64,000 nucleotides of DNA from Muribaculum gordoncarteri (GCF_004803695.1 NZ_CP039394.1:31237-95236); one strand, 5' to 3'. Shown: positions 23,900 through 32,855, numbered from the stretch's first letter. Notes: generated from the letters alone by a model not told the origin. Translations and numbers: made by a program.

Positions 23900-24072
23900 T
23901 TATCTCATGTTGTAGTTAACTGCTAATGGTACGGCAATCTCGCACGGATTGTCGGTTTCGCGCTCTGTCTTCTTCGATTTATAGCCGGGCGAGGTCTGCC
24001 GATTACAGTCAGCACATACCAAAACTCGATGCCTAAGCAAAAAGCTGCATGATGTTCGATTTCAAGTGTCAT
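23900..24072 (-). pseudogene. Small zinc-ribbon-like gene interrupted by a frameshift
   Basis: An ATG at 24072 overlaps the previous stop (ATGA), and its first frame reads MTLEIEHHAAFCL. Past a five-T run near 24036-24041 the sensible protein continues in another phase as RHRVLVCADCNRQTSPGYKS, with Cys pairs, and ends at 23900. The two parts are joined only if one base was lost in the T run, or if ribosomes slip by -1. A TTG at 24040 could start the second part alone. I favour a one-base deletion, real or a sequencing artefact, in a functional small Cys-rich protein of about 57 residues. Confidence 0.5.
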
Positions 24073-24917
24073 ATTTCGTTGAGTTCTATAATCGCGATTT
24101 GTGTCGCGAATGTTTTTATGTATGTTTCTTTGAGAGAGGCGAAGCGGTCCGATACCGGCTTGTCGCCGACAAACTCCAATACGAGCTTGTCAAGTCGATA
24201 TATCTCTATCGGGAGTATTCGCCCAATTTTATGCCCGACTATCTTCTCTATCTTTTCAGTCTGCCATCTGACATATCTCAATAGCGACTTCAAGAGAATA
24301 TCACACTGATATACGGCTAAAAGATAGTTGAGAGAATCCGGCGAGAGTTGCGGATATTCGTGCATGAGGTCGCAACGGAGATTAACAAGTAACGTCTTGA
24401 AGATGTCACTTACTCCATCTTCAAACATATACATATTCTGCGTTTCTGAATCGCGGTGCTGCTGGTCTATGTACGTTGAGCGTAAACGGTCGTAGTCACG
24501 GCGTAATTCGCGGATTGCTCGGCTGAGTTTCTTCGTTTCTTTAAGCTGCATTGTTATTGACAGGTCTATGATTGTGTCGGCGTAGTCCCACACAAGTTCG
24601 GCGATGACAAACGGCACATACGCGAATCTGAAAAGCGTATCGTGGTCGAGTATCTTTGAGAGCTTCAGAGTTTCGCGTTCCTCGCGCTGCTGTGCGGCTA
24701 ATGCCTTACGGCGTTCAATTTCTCTGACTAAATCAAACCCCGATTCAGGCGTGTAGTTGGTATTGAGCATTCGCGTTTCGCGGTAGAGCGATTCTACCAG
24801 CATTCGCGGTGCGGCGTTTGCAATTTTCTCTGCATCTGCAAACAACATATCTGCCATAGCTGACTTTTGCTGTTCGGACATTGCCGCGATTTTCTTCCTA
24901 ACGTCATCTTGATTCAT
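24069..24917 (-). CDS. Phage protein of unknown function, helical
   Basis: A 282-residue mostly helical protein (for example ERRKALAAQQREERETLKLSKIL and KETKKLSRAIRELRRDYDRLRSTYIDQQHRD). A few aromatic-rich stretches (FRFAYVPFVIAELVWDYADTII) may form amphipathic or membrane-surface helices. No conserved catalytic motif is seen. It is coupled by ATGA overlaps to the gene above and to the frameshifted small gene below. Function unknown. Confidence 0.6.
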   Translation of the reverse strand: MNQDDVRKKIAAMSEQQKSAMADMLFADAEKIANAAPRMLVESLYRETRMLNTNYTPESGFDLVREIERRKALAAQQREERETLKLSKILDHDTLFRFAYVPFVIAELVWDYADTIIDLSITMQLKETKKLSRAIRELRRDYDRLRSTYIDQQHRDSETQNMYMFEDGVSDIFKTLLVNLRCDLMHEYPQLSPDSLNYLLAVYQCDILLKSLLRYVRWQTEKIEKIVGHKIGRILPIEIYRLDKLVLEFVGDKPVSDRFASLKETYIKTFATQIAIIELNEI

Positions 24918-25192
24918 ACCCTCTGTTTTTTGAGTTTCAATGAGAATATTCCTTTTGCTTTATCCCATTCGGGGTAACTGTATTTGTCTTGCGGATTGAA
25001 AGTGCTTATCCACAATTTTATCTGCCTTTCAAACTTTTGTTGGTCTTTTTGTGCTTCAACCGAATTGAGAATGTTGCAAAACTCAATCGCCGCGTTCTGA
25101 TAGTCGCCAAAGCATTTAAGTGGAGAAACATTGTACCCGTCCATCCAACTCACAACGTAACCGTCAGAGGTATGTGTCTTTACCGCTTTCAT
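24914..25192 (-). CDS. Small phage protein, unknown
   Basis: A 92-residue protein starting MKAVKTHTSDGYVVSWMDGYNVSPLKCFGD. The longer frame from 25243 is rejected because the preferred start has an ATGA overlap with the methyltransferase stop. The C-terminal stretch (FERQIKLWISTFNPQDKYSYPEWDKAKG) is basic and aromatic. No domain is recognised. Confidence 0.55.
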   Translation of the reverse strand: MKAVKTHTSDGYVVSWMDGYNVSPLKCFGDYQNAAIEFCNILNSVEAQKDQQKFERQIKLWISTFNPQDKYSYPEWDKAKGIFSLKLKKQRV

Positions 25193-26889
25193 GCCGTCTG
25201 TCGAATTAATCGTTTCACTGAATCGCATAGAGCGACACACCAAGCGCGGGCGATTGTGACCTCAACCGCGTTGCCAATGAACTTCTTTTGGTCTGCTTGT
25301 GTGCCAATCAGCACGTAATCTTCCGGGAAGCCCATAATCAGTTTGAGTTCTGATATTTTGAGCATTCGCATCTTGATGTCGATAATGCGATAGAGTGCCA
25401 TAAACTCTTTGATTTTAACCATTATCGGGCTGTCGGTGTCATATACCGCAATCGCGAAGTCGCCGGATTCGGTAGAAATGAGATATGGCGGTCGTTTATC
25501 CATCTTGGCTATAAGTGTGAAGCAAGGAGATTCGACCGAGCCGCCAGGCGATGAAAATTGCGGATTCATCAAGTAGTGATGCTTGCGATTGGCTGTGATG
25601 ACCCTTGACGGCTCATCGATGGAGCTGTCGACATTGTTGTAGTTGGTATCCATTACCCAAGGGCACACGCTTATGAGCTTTTGTTTCGGGTTAGTGAGTA
25701 CTGCCGGATTGGGGCTGTCGAGGCTCGAAAGTTGACCGCCACCGGAATACTCGTTTGCTATGAACTGCGTCTGAATCAAAGCAAGCCTATCGCGTGTGAG
25801 CAACGTAGGGCAGGGGCGGTCAATGCTTTTACCTGCGTCTTTGAAGTTGTAGCTGCAAAGGAAGTCAGTGTGTATCAATGCGTGATGGTCTACTGTCGTG
25901 ATTGTCCCTGCCGGTGCTTCGAGAGATATGTTCTTATCGTCAGGCGCGCCGCTGTACTGCTTTGAAAGGAACTGAACGGAAGCGAGTGCAAGCCGCCCTT
26001 GTGTCGCGACTGTCGGGCATGGGTCTTCAAGCGAGGGAGCGACATATCGGCCGCGTTGATTCATGGAGTTGTATTTTACCATGAATGCCTGCTTGCCACC
26101 GGCGACAAACTTAATCAGTCCGGCATATATGCGTTCAAGCGTCTTATCGGAGAGCGGCTTCTTGCGGTTGAAGATTGAATTGCCCTCATCCTCCAAATCA
26201 AGGACTTCACGCACCGGCTTCCACTTGTATAAAGTGCCGAATAATGCCGCTTCGCCGGTCTTGCTGTGTGTAGCTTCGGGAAACACTATCGGCAAGTTCT
26301 TTTTCGCGAAGATGCCGAAGAATCGTTTGCGAGAAGTATATGCGCCGTAGTCTGCCGCATTTAGGATGCGATGCTCGAAATTATAGCCGTATCGCTTGAC
26401 ATTGTTAACCCAACGGAGATATGAGCGTCCCTTGTCGGTCGAGAGCGGCTTTCCGTTTTCGTCTACCTCGCCCCACGACATAAACTCTTCGACATTCTCA
26501 ATCTGTATATAATCCGGGTCGATAGCTTCAATGTATCGGAATAGATGCTCGGCAAGTGTACGGCTGTCTGCATCGCGCGGCTGGCCGCCTTTCGCTTTCG
26601 AGAAGTTAGTGCATTCGAGAGATGCCCAAAGAACTGTAAGAGCTTCTGGATTCTCTCTGCGGCATTTGTCGAGATGCGCAACGAGCGGCGACAATTCAAG
26701 TGTTCGGATGTCTTCAGTGAAGTGTAAGGCATTCGGATGATTCGATGCGTGGGAAGCTATCGCATTTGCATCGTGATTCACACACGCAATGACCTCGGCG
26801 CATTGCTCTCCGTCAAGCCTTGCGGAGTTAACGCCGGTCGAAGTACCACCGGCACCGCAAAACAAGTCGATATATAGTAATTGCTTCAT
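25189..26889 (-). CDS. C5 cytosine DNA methyltransferase with unusual motif IV and repeat array
   Basis: A 566-residue protein. Motif I (LFCGAGGTSTG, about residues 9-19), motif VI (IENVEEF, 130-136), the SRKRFFGIF region as motif VIII (186-194) and the C-terminal GNAVEV motif X (539-544) are clear. Motif IV is LECTNFS (91-97) with Cys 93 in place of the usual PPCQ context. Between about 286 and 472 the target recognition region has six copies of a roughly 22-36-residue unit beginning S-(L/I/V)-(D/E)-x-P and followed by a T-(I/L/V) strand. It is in the phage early operon, so it may protect phage DNA from host restriction or prepare a base for further modification. Confidence 0.85.
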   Translation of the reverse strand: MKQLLYIDLFCGAGGTSTGVNSARLDGEQCAEVIACVNHDANAIASHASNHPNALHFTEDIRTLELSPLVAHLDKCRRENPEALTVLWASLECTNFSKAKGGQPRDADSRTLAEHLFRYIEAIDPDYIQIENVEEFMSWGEVDENGKPLSTDKGRSYLRWVNNVKRYGYNFEHRILNAADYGAYTSRKRFFGIFAKKNLPIVFPEATHSKTGEAALFGTLYKWKPVREVLDLEDEGNSIFNRKKPLSDKTLERIYAGLIKFVAGGKQAFMVKYNSMNQRGRYVAPSLEDPCPTVATQGRLALASVQFLSKQYSGAPDDKNISLEAPAGTITTVDHHALIHTDFLCSYNFKDAGKSIDRPCPTLLTRDRLALIQTQFIANEYSGGGQLSSLDSPNPAVLTNPKQKLISVCPWVMDTNYNNVDSSIDEPSRVITANRKHHYLMNPQFSSPGGSVESPCFTLIAKMDKRPPYLISTESGDFAIAVYDTDSPIMVKIKEFMALYRIIDIKMRMLKISELKLIMGFPEDYVLIGTQADQKKFIGNAVEVTIARAWCVALCDSVKRLIRQTA

Positions 26890-27215
26890 TGCTGTTTGGA
26901 TAGGTTTATTTTGATTATTTTATTCGCTCTGTGCTTTGATTCAAGTGCCTTTTCTTTCTCGGCTGCATACTCAGCAAGCAATTCAACGTGTCGTTCAAGT
27001 TCTCGCATGAGGTACTTGTTTTCTTCTCGCAATTCCTTGATTTCAGCATTGCGCCGTTGGATTTCCTCGTTGTATCGCTTCCTCTCAAACTGTGAGAATG
27101 TGAGGTCAGAATCGCTGCAAGTGCAACGCTCGATGTCGCCGCTGACTGCGACTGCCATGCAGCCTGGTATCAGCACGCGCCCTGCGATTTTGTCAACGAT
27201 ATAGTGGCACTTCAT
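26886..27215 (-). CDS. Small Cys-containing coiled-coil phage protein
   Basis: A 109-residue protein. The N-terminus has scattered Cys and Gly (MKCHYIVDKIAGRVLIPGCMAVAVSGDIERCTC), which could bind metal. The rest is a long coiled coil (ERKRYNEEIQRRNAEIKELREENKYLMRELERHVELLAEY). It overlaps both neighbours by 4 bp. Function unknown; the family is known to me as a common Bacteroidales phage hypothetical. Confidence 0.6.
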   Translation of the reverse strand: MKCHYIVDKIAGRVLIPGCMAVAVSGDIERCTCSDSDLTFSQFERKRYNEEIQRRNAEIKELREENKYLMRELERHVELLAEYAAEKEKALESKHRANKIIKINLSKQQ

Positions 27216-27622
27216 AGTTTCGTAGCGTATGGATGTTCGGGTATTGCGTCATAGTAGCCGCAACCGCCACTCCTGCGGTTAGGCATAGGCTCGTATTTAG
27301 CTTCAGATAAACCCTCTCGCATTTCGGCTGACAACTTGACGTTGTTGAATAGCTTGCATTGCTTTTTCGGGTGCTTGCAGCGATTCGGCGAGAATAGCTT
27401 TGTATATGAATACTCCGAGCCATCCCACCCATAACTCTGCCAATATTCGATGCTCTCTTTCTCGTTTTCGTCAAAAGACGATTCGTAATGTTGGCACGAG
27501 TAGCATAGCGGCCGTATTTCCGGATTCTGTGAGCATCGCATTTCTTCATGCTTCTTGCAGGCGCATTCGCGGAGATACACCTTGCCGCAATACTGACAAC
27601 GATATGCGGTTACTTTTTCCAT
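27212..27622 (-). CDS. Zinc-finger-like phage protein
   Basis: A 136-residue protein whose N-terminus has Cys pairs in zinc-finger spacing (YRCQYCGKVYLRECACKKHEEMRC), followed by CYSCQHYE and a C-terminal CGYYDAIPEHPYATKL. Two or three zinc sites are likely. It may bind nucleic acid and sits directly after the helicase-methyltransferase gene, 3 bp away. Exact role unknown. Confidence 0.6.
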   Translation of the reverse strand: MEKVTAYRCQYCGKVYLRECACKKHEEMRCSQNPEIRPLCYSCQHYESSFDENEKESIEYWQSYGWDGSEYSYTKLFSPNRCKHPKKQCKLFNNVKLSAEMREGLSEAKYEPMPNRRSGGCGYYDAIPEHPYATKL

Positions 27623-27625
27623 ACT

Positions 27626-29833
27626 TCAGAAGTCAAAGAGTGATGGGGTGTTAACTTCTTGCTCGGCATTCTTGATGTTTTTTACTGCTGTCGCAAAGTA
27701 GCTGTCCTTTAACTCGCAACCGATGCCTCTACGGTTATTCTTCACGGCGACATATACTTCAGAGCCGATGCCGAGGAACGGAGTGAATACGACCTCGCCC
27801 TCATTACTCCAAAGGTGTATCAGTCGCTCGATGACCGAGAGTTGCAGAGGGCAAATGTGCTTTTCATCGCCCTGCGCCGTACCCTCCGCTCCGTTCAGCA
27901 CGTCAGTACGCTTTATATCCATCCACACCGGCGATGCCCAGCGTTGCCACGTTTCAAGAGGGAAGTTGTCACGGTTGAGATTCTTGATAGGCTCCCAATC
28001 GGCTTCATCGCCCTCCCATTTCTTGAATATCGTGATATATTCAGCCATTCCGATGCCGGTCTTCGAGCTGTCGGATGTCACTTGCTTGTAGAGAAGTCGC
28101 TGTGTCTTCGTGCGCTGCATCTCCAACACCGGGTCACACCATATCGTGACTTTGGAGTGCAACTTGAATCCCTCGGCGAGTACGGCGCGTGTATGTTCGC
28201 CGGTGAAGTCATACATTCCGGTATAGCCGGAAGAGTTCTTATACACGCCGAGGTCTTTTGTGTGGCAGCACATGAGCCGTCCGGGCTTCAAGATTCGGTA
28301 GAGTTCTTTCAGCAAGAATGCGTATTGTTTGAAAAAATCCTCGTGATTCTCGTTGTTACCCATGTCGTGTATGTAGTTCGAGTACGTGAACAATGAACTG
28401 AACGGCGGCGAGAAGATTATGAGGTCAACGCTGTTGTCGGGAATGCGCGAGATTTCGATTGTCGTATCTCCTTTCATCAGAAGTACGTAATCATCGCGGT
28501 ATTCCTCGTAGGTGTAATCGTTGAGAAGTCCGTACTTGTGTTCGTTCACGTTTCGGTTTATTTCGCGCTGCATTTCTTCAAACCGCGCTTGTTTTTGTTC
28601 GATGATAGCCCTTGCATTCTGCATCGTATCGGTTATTATGAGGTGGATATTCACTGCGTCAGTTCGCCCGAATCGGTACGAGCGGCGCACTTGTTGATAG
28701 AAGTCCTCGAAAGAGAAGTCGGGAGCTACAAAAACTTGCGTTCCGCAGCTTTGGAAGTTCATGCCGTAGCCGCATATCTTGGCTTTCGAGATTAGTATTC
28801 GGATTTTGCCGTCTGCGAAGTCGAGCAAGCGGCGTTCTTTCACATCGTCTTTGTCGCTTCCGCGCACTTCAACTGCATCCGGCAAAAGCTGACGGAGAAT
28901 GTCGCCCTCCTCGTTCTGCTTAATCCAAATCAGAACTTGCCCCTCGGTTTCATTGGCAATCTTGGCAGCGATTTCAAGGCGTTCTGTCTTCGTCTTGCGT
29001 AGTTCTGCATTGAAGTTTGTCGCGTTCACTATGCCACCGGCGAATAACTGCCCTGCCTGGGGTGCTGTTTCCACCATGTGCGTAATGTAGTTCAGCGGTG
29101 GCAGCTTGAAACGCTTGCCGGTTTCGATGAATCCGATATCTGCCGGATTCTCGAAGACGATAGCCCACGATGCTATCCAGCCGTAAAAATCAGCTTTCGC
29201 ATGACCTTTAAGGCGGTAGTTGTTCATGCCATCCTCGCGGACAAACCACTTCGAGCGCATATCCTGCGCGTCAAGCACGTTGAGAAATTCAGAATGATTG
29301 CCGATTTCGTTCAAGTCGTTTGGTGAGGGTGTCGCGCTGCAACATAGCTTGTAGAGCGTATGTTTGAACTTTGCCGTTATGGCATTGCGATAATGCCCGG
29401 TAAAGTTCTTCAGTATCGAGCTTTCGTCAAGCACCACGCCTATAAAGCGAGATTCATCAATGTTATCTAACTGCTCGTAGTTCGTTATGACGAGTTTAGC
29501 ATCAGCCGGAAGCGTATCGGAATATCGGTGTATCTCGTAGCCAAATTCCGAGCCGTCTGCTATTGTCTGACGGCTTACCGACAGCGGAGCGAGTATCAGC
29601 ACCGGGCGAGATTCGCGTTTGGCGACTTGCTGCGCCCATTCAAGCTGCATGATTGTTTTGCCGTTACCGCAACCGGCGAATATGGCTGACCTACCGCGCT
29701 TCAACGCCCAGCGCACACAATAACGCTGAAAGTCGAAAAGCTGCGGATTTAGCTGCGATTCTTCGATGTCGAAGCCACTATCAGCCACGCGCTGTATCTT
29801 TGTCGATAGGAAGTCTTGATAAGCTGTATTCAT
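27626..29833 (-). CDS. SNF2-like helicase fused to DNA methyltransferase
   Basis: A 735-residue protein starting MNTAYQDFLSTKIQ, 2 bp after the upstream stop. The N-terminal half is a superfamily 2 helicase with motif I GCGNGKT near residue 55-62, a DESS motif II (VVLDESSIL), SAT motif III (CCSATPSP) and motif VI QQVRRSYRFGR. The C-terminal half is a DNA methyltransferase with SPPF near 474 and the SAM-binding FLGIGSE near 684. The motif order (IV before I) is the beta type used by N4-cytosine and N6-adenine enzymes; SPPF does not decide between them. It may translocate along DNA while methylating, for antirestriction. Confidence 0.82.
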   Translation of the reverse strand: MNTAYQDFLSTKIQRVADSGFDIEESQLNPQLFDFQRYCVRWALKRGRSAIFAGCGNGKTIMQLEWAQQVAKRESRPVLILAPLSVSRQTIADGSEFGYEIHRYSDTLPADAKLVITNYEQLDNIDESRFIGVVLDESSILKNFTGHYRNAITAKFKHTLYKLCCSATPSPNDLNEIGNHSEFLNVLDAQDMRSKWFVREDGMNNYRLKGHAKADFYGWIASWAIVFENPADIGFIETGKRFKLPPLNYITHMVETAPQAGQLFAGGIVNATNFNAELRKTKTERLEIAAKIANETEGQVLIWIKQNEEGDILRQLLPDAVEVRGSDKDDVKERRLLDFADGKIRILISKAKICGYGMNFQSCGTQVFVAPDFSFEDFYQQVRRSYRFGRTDAVNIHLIITDTMQNARAIIEQKQARFEEMQREINRNVNEHKYGLLNDYTYEEYRDDYVLLMKGDTTIEISRIPDNSVDLIIFSPPFSSLFTYSNYIHDMGNNENHEDFFKQYAFLLKELYRILKPGRLMCCHTKDLGVYKNSSGYTGMYDFTGEHTRAVLAEGFKLHSKVTIWCDPVLEMQRTKTQRLLYKQVTSDSSKTGIGMAEYITIFKKWEGDEADWEPIKNLNRDNFPLETWQRWASPVWMDIKRTDVLNGAEGTAQGDEKHICPLQLSVIERLIHLWSNEGEVVFTPFLGIGSEVYVAVKNNRRGIGCELKDSYFATAVKNIKNAEQEVNTPSLFDF

Positions 29834-29835
29834 CT

Positions 29836-30510
29836 TTATTTCTTTTTGCGGTTGACCCATACGGTAGGCTTTATCACGTTGTAAGGGCAGATTACGACTG
29901 TTATTTCTTCAGTCAGAATGAAAGTGTTACCGCCTGTGTTTCCGCTTGCAACGTAGTTGCATTTGTCGATACCAAGCAACTCCATTGCATCGCAAAGAGC
30001 AAGCAACTGATATGCGTTGAAAACTTGCTCATAGATACCGATTGAAGCCTCATACGGAGGTATCAGTCGCCCGGTTGGTTTCTCTATTGCCGGAGATGAA
30101 TTTCCGGTGCCTTTGCATACCGGGCACGTGTGATATTCTCTGTGCGTGAAGTTGTGTTTGTCTTCATACTCCCATTCGACTTCGCCGTCACCATCACAAT
30201 CCTCGCACTCAATAGCCGGACGGATAGTCTTCATTTCTTTTTCAGTCGATACACGCTCAACTGCATCTTTGAGTTCGGCAAGTGCCAGTGTGATGTCGAT
30301 GTTGTTAGGGTTGAGAGATTTCAGAACGTGGAGGTTGTTTGGCTTATAATCGCCTTTGCAGATTTCCGGCTTAATCATTATTAAGCGGTGAGTTTCAGTT
30401 GCGCACACGTAGCCGTCAGAGAGAAACGGAGCCTTTATTTGCTCTCTGAAATAGTCGCTGTCATAAAACAACGCCAAGAGTGCGGATTCGTCAAATTCTT
30501 TATTCATCAT
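29836..30510 (-). CDS. Phage protein with DnaJ-like zinc motif, unknown function
   Basis: A 224-residue protein. The middle carries a DnaJ-like cysteine arrangement, CEDCDGDGEVEW and CPVCKGTGNSS, typical of zinc-binding chaperone or phage structural repeats. The first part (SALLALFYDSDYFREQIKAPFLSDGYVCATETHRLIMIKPEI) and last part (NTFILTEEITVVICPYNVI) might form an alpha/beta body. Situated before the helicase-methyltransferase gene. Without comparison I can only call it a zinc-binding phage protein. Confidence 0.55.
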   Translation of the reverse strand: MMNKEFDESALLALFYDSDYFREQIKAPFLSDGYVCATETHRLIMIKPEICKGDYKPNNLHVLKSLNPNNIDITLALAELKDAVERVSTEKEMKTIRPAIECEDCDGDGEVEWEYEDKHNFTHREYHTCPVCKGTGNSSPAIEKPTGRLIPPYEASIGIYEQVFNAYQLLALCDAMELLGIDKCNYVASGNTGGNTFILTEEITVVICPYNVIKPTVWVNRKKK

Positions 30511-30518
30511 TGCGTTGA

Positions 30519-30989
30519 TTAAAAGTTGATTTCTTGTTGTATTGTCGGCTCTTTGTAGCCGGGATGATTCTCTATGTAGTGTGAGCGTAAAGCGTCTGCA
30601 ATCTTGGCTCTTTCATCATCCGAAACGTGATTTTTGTCGGCATCGGAGTTGGCTTTGAGTGCTAATTCCAAACTGCCGTGCAGTCGTTTTTCAGAGAGGA
30701 AAATCGAATACTCCGAGAACATTCGAGTTGAGCCTATCGCGTCTTGTATTTCGGTGTCGGTCTGCTGTCTTACATAGACTGTATGCTGATACTTGGCTAT
30801 TGCCCGGAGCGTCTTTTCATCTCTCATCTTTTCATTCTCGAAGATGACCGAGATAGCCTCTTTTTTACGGATTTTGCCGACTTTCGCCCATCCGTAGAAA
30901 ACTCGTAGATTCTTTGGCCGCTTACGCTGTCCGAGTTCTGCTTTATGCTTGTTGTCAAGCATGGCAAGTTTTAATCGTAGTCCGCTCAT
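30519..30989 (-). CDS. Phage protein, unknown function
   Basis: A 156-residue protein, basic at the N-terminus (RKRPKNLRVFYGWAKVGKIRKKEAISVIFENEKMRDEKTLRAIAKYQHTVYVRQQ), probably helical and nucleic-acid-associated. No recognised motif. The end of the upstream gene overlaps its start by 4 bp (ATGA). Confidence 0.5.
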   Translation of the reverse strand: MSGLRLKLAMLDNKHKAELGQRKRPKNLRVFYGWAKVGKIRKKEAISVIFENEKMRDEKTLRAIAKYQHTVYVRQQTDTEIQDAIGSTRMFSEYSIFLSEKRLHGSLELALKANSDADKNHVSDDERAKIADALRSHYIENHPGYKEPTIQQEINF

Positions 30990-31426
30990 AGCTTTATGTC
31001 TCTGAATGTTTCGATGCCGAATACGAGTTCAAGAGTTGCTACTCGTTCCCAATTTCGGGCTTTTGTTATCGGAGTTCCTACACCATTACCGCTTTTAGCG
31101 TTTTTGTATATCTCAATGATTCGTTTTCGCTCTGCATCAGTGCATCGTTCAAAGAGAGGTGTTTGGAGTACATGATTTGCTCCGGCAAGGAAGTCGCGGT
31201 ATCTTGACGGCTTGTTGAACGGTTGGCTGCGTGAATAGTCCCAAGCTGCATTTTCTATGCTCTGACTTACTGAGAATATTGCGTCTTTATTTACGTTGAA
31301 GTCCAAACGGTCTTCCCGATAGTAGCATTTATGAGCCGGGCAGTCATAATATTTTCCTCCCAAGTCTTGGTAGCCACATTCATAGACTTCTACGACTGTG
31401 TTACTTCCGATAAGTCGCGCTTTCAT
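30986..31426 (-). CDS. Phage protein, unknown function
   Basis: A 146-residue protein with paired Cys near the N-terminus (ECGYQDLGGKYYDCPAHKCYY), possibly a small metal site, and a helical C-terminus (KARNWERVATLELVFGIETFRD). Its start overlaps the stop of the DUF551-like gene by 4 bp. Not recognised as a known enzyme. Confidence 0.5.
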   Translation of the reverse strand: MKARLIGSNTVVEVYECGYQDLGGKYYDCPAHKCYYREDRLDFNVNKDAIFSVSQSIENAAWDYSRSQPFNKPSRYRDFLAGANHVLQTPLFERCTDAERKRIIEIYKNAKSGNGVGTPITKARNWERVATLELVFGIETFRDIKL

Positions 31427-31761
31427 GCCTCACCTCCTTTCGGTGGCTCCGGCATCAGCATCCAATGCGTTATCCGATAGTCTGCATAATCCGAAACATG
31501 ATTATCGCCGTCCGGGTCATGTACCTCGGTCGTTGCTGAACACCAATATTTGCCTTGGTTGTCATAGACATAGCACCGTACTTCTTTGAGGTGACTATCG
31601 TAGCAAATACATCTTTGTAGGTGATTCGGGCGTTCACTCTTTGCATCTCGCCACTTCATGCGCTGACCTTTAGTGAGGTCATTCAGCAATGAAGTGCCGC
31701 CCTCGATGCTGACTTTGCCAGCATTCCAATCGATGATTGATTTTTGTTTTTGATTTTCCAT
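31423..31761 (-). CDS. DUF551-like phage protein
   Basis: A 112-residue protein starting MENQKQKSIIDWNAGKV. The C-terminal pattern, MKWRDAKSERPNHLQRCICYD with a strand-rich middle and ITHWMLMPEPP at the end, matches the W..P..G..V/THWMPLPEPP layout of DUF551 proteins, frequent in phages. A longer frame to 31818 runs into the upstream gene. The biochemical role of the family is not known. Confidence 0.65.
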   Translation of the reverse strand: MENQKQKSIIDWNAGKVSIEGGTSLLNDLTKGQRMKWRDAKSERPNHLQRCICYDSHLKEVRCYVYDNQGKYWCSATTEVHDPDGDNHVSDYADYRITHWMLMPEPPKGGEA

Positions 31762-31763
31762 GT

Positions 31764-32186
31764 TCAGATATTTGTGTCGATTGTGAGATAGGGCATACCA
31801 CCGGGGAAGCACTGCCAAAATTCACGAGTGAGTAAGAATTTGACTGCGCCTATCGCTATGCCGAGGCACACGAGATTGTCGCACGTTTCGTGGAAGTCGG
31901 TCCACTGAATGCTGTCTGCTGTCATGCACATATTGAGGAAAGTCCAGCCGCCGCCTTTAAGCGCATGGAATTGTTCGGGCAAGCAAGATAACATCGAGAG
32001 TATGTTCTCGCGGTTAGCCGTGACCTTATCGCGGTCAAAACAGGCTTTGATTCTTACACCGTCAACGATTTGCGTTGCGGCTTGTACTGATTCTGCGAGG
32101 CAGTCTTTGAACACCGCTGTTACGTTGGCGGCGGTAAGCTGCATTGGCTCACGGAGAGCTATTTGATTAGTCGTTTGAGTTTCCAT
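31764..32186 (-). CDS. Phage protein, unknown function
   Basis: A 140-residue protein, METQTTNQIALREPMQLTAANVTAVFKDCLAE..., ending PYLTIDTNI. The central segment is amphipathic (CLPEQFHALKGGGWTFLNMCMTADSIQWTDFHETCDNLVCLGIAIGAVKFLLTREFWQCF). Cys residues are frequent but not in a clear metal-site spacing. Similar proteins occur widely in Bacteroidales phages. Function unknown. Confidence 0.55.
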   Translation of the reverse strand: METQTTNQIALREPMQLTAANVTAVFKDCLAESVQAATQIVDGVRIKACFDRDKVTANRENILSMLSCLPEQFHALKGGGWTFLNMCMTADSIQWTDFHETCDNLVCLGIAIGAVKFLLTREFWQCFPGGMPYLTIDTNI

Positions 32187-32190
32187 ATCG

Positions 32191-32463
32191 TTAACCTTTC
32201 ATTCTGCCGAGAAAAGCGAGTTTCAGCACATCAGACTGACAGCTTATAATTGCAAATTCGAGCATACAATTTTCATCGGCAATGTCGTTTATTCTTAGTA
32301 TCTGGTATCGCTCATTTGGAATGCGCACAATCCAAAAGTCTTCAAGTTCAGCTTCTTCAACATACCCAAAGAACTTGTTAAGGCTGTCGATTAGATGCTG
32401 CTGGAGATATTCGGGGCTGTATGCCGCCGCTATCTTGTCTTGATTGCGAAGTGCGTATCTCAT
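32191..32463 (-). CDS. Phage protein, unknown function
   Basis: A 90-residue protein starting MRYALRNQDKIAAAY, coupled to the preceding gene by an ATGA overlap. The middle and end have several short strands (DFWIVRIPNERYQILRINDIADENCMLEFAIISCQSDVL). A longer frame to 32490 is less likely. No motif indicates an enzyme. Confidence 0.55.
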   Translation of the reverse strand: MRYALRNQDKIAAAYSPEYLQQHLIDSLNKFFGYVEEAELEDFWIVRIPNERYQILRINDIADENCMLEFAIISCQSDVLKLAFLGRMKG

Positions 32464-32855
32464 TGGATTTCTTCGATGTCTATGTACCAATACGAGAGTG
32501 AGCGATTGAATAAGCGCACGTTCTCGATATAGTTGCGTTCCTTGTCTTCTTCTCGGAGAAGTGCGTACTGATTGCTGTATTTGTCTATGTAACCGATTGC
32601 GTAAAAGTATTTGCCGGTGTTACGGTTATAGCCTTTGACAAGTACGTGCTTACCGATTAGAGCATCAGAGAGATTAAGCTCTGACCACTTCATTGTCTTT
32701 TCTACGGCCGTGCTTTGTGATGCCCGGTGCATCCGAGCTTCAGCGGCGACACACGCTTTGCAGCGGTTGCGGTATGACTTCGAGAAGTCGGCGACCGGCT
32801 TTATTTCGCCGCAAACCTCGCATTTCCGCGTTTCTTGATTCTTCATTTCACTCAT
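32460..32855 (-). CDS. Zinc-finger-like phage protein
   Basis: A 131-residue protein with an N-terminal four-Cys zinc ribbon (CEVCGEIKPVADFSKSYRNRCKAC), similar to phage HNH-like or DNA-binding modules. It continues with a beta-rich C-terminal half (IGKHVLVKGYNRNTGKYFYAIGYIDKYSNQYAL). No HNH triad is visible, so endonuclease activity is unlikely. It overlaps the next small gene by 8 bp. Confidence 0.6.
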   Translation of the reverse strand: MSEMKNQETRKCEVCGEIKPVADFSKSYRNRCKACVAAEARMHRASQSTAVEKTMKWSELNLSDALIGKHVLVKGYNRNTGKYFYAIGYIDKYSNQYALLREEDKERNYIENVRLFNRSLSYWYIDIEEIQ

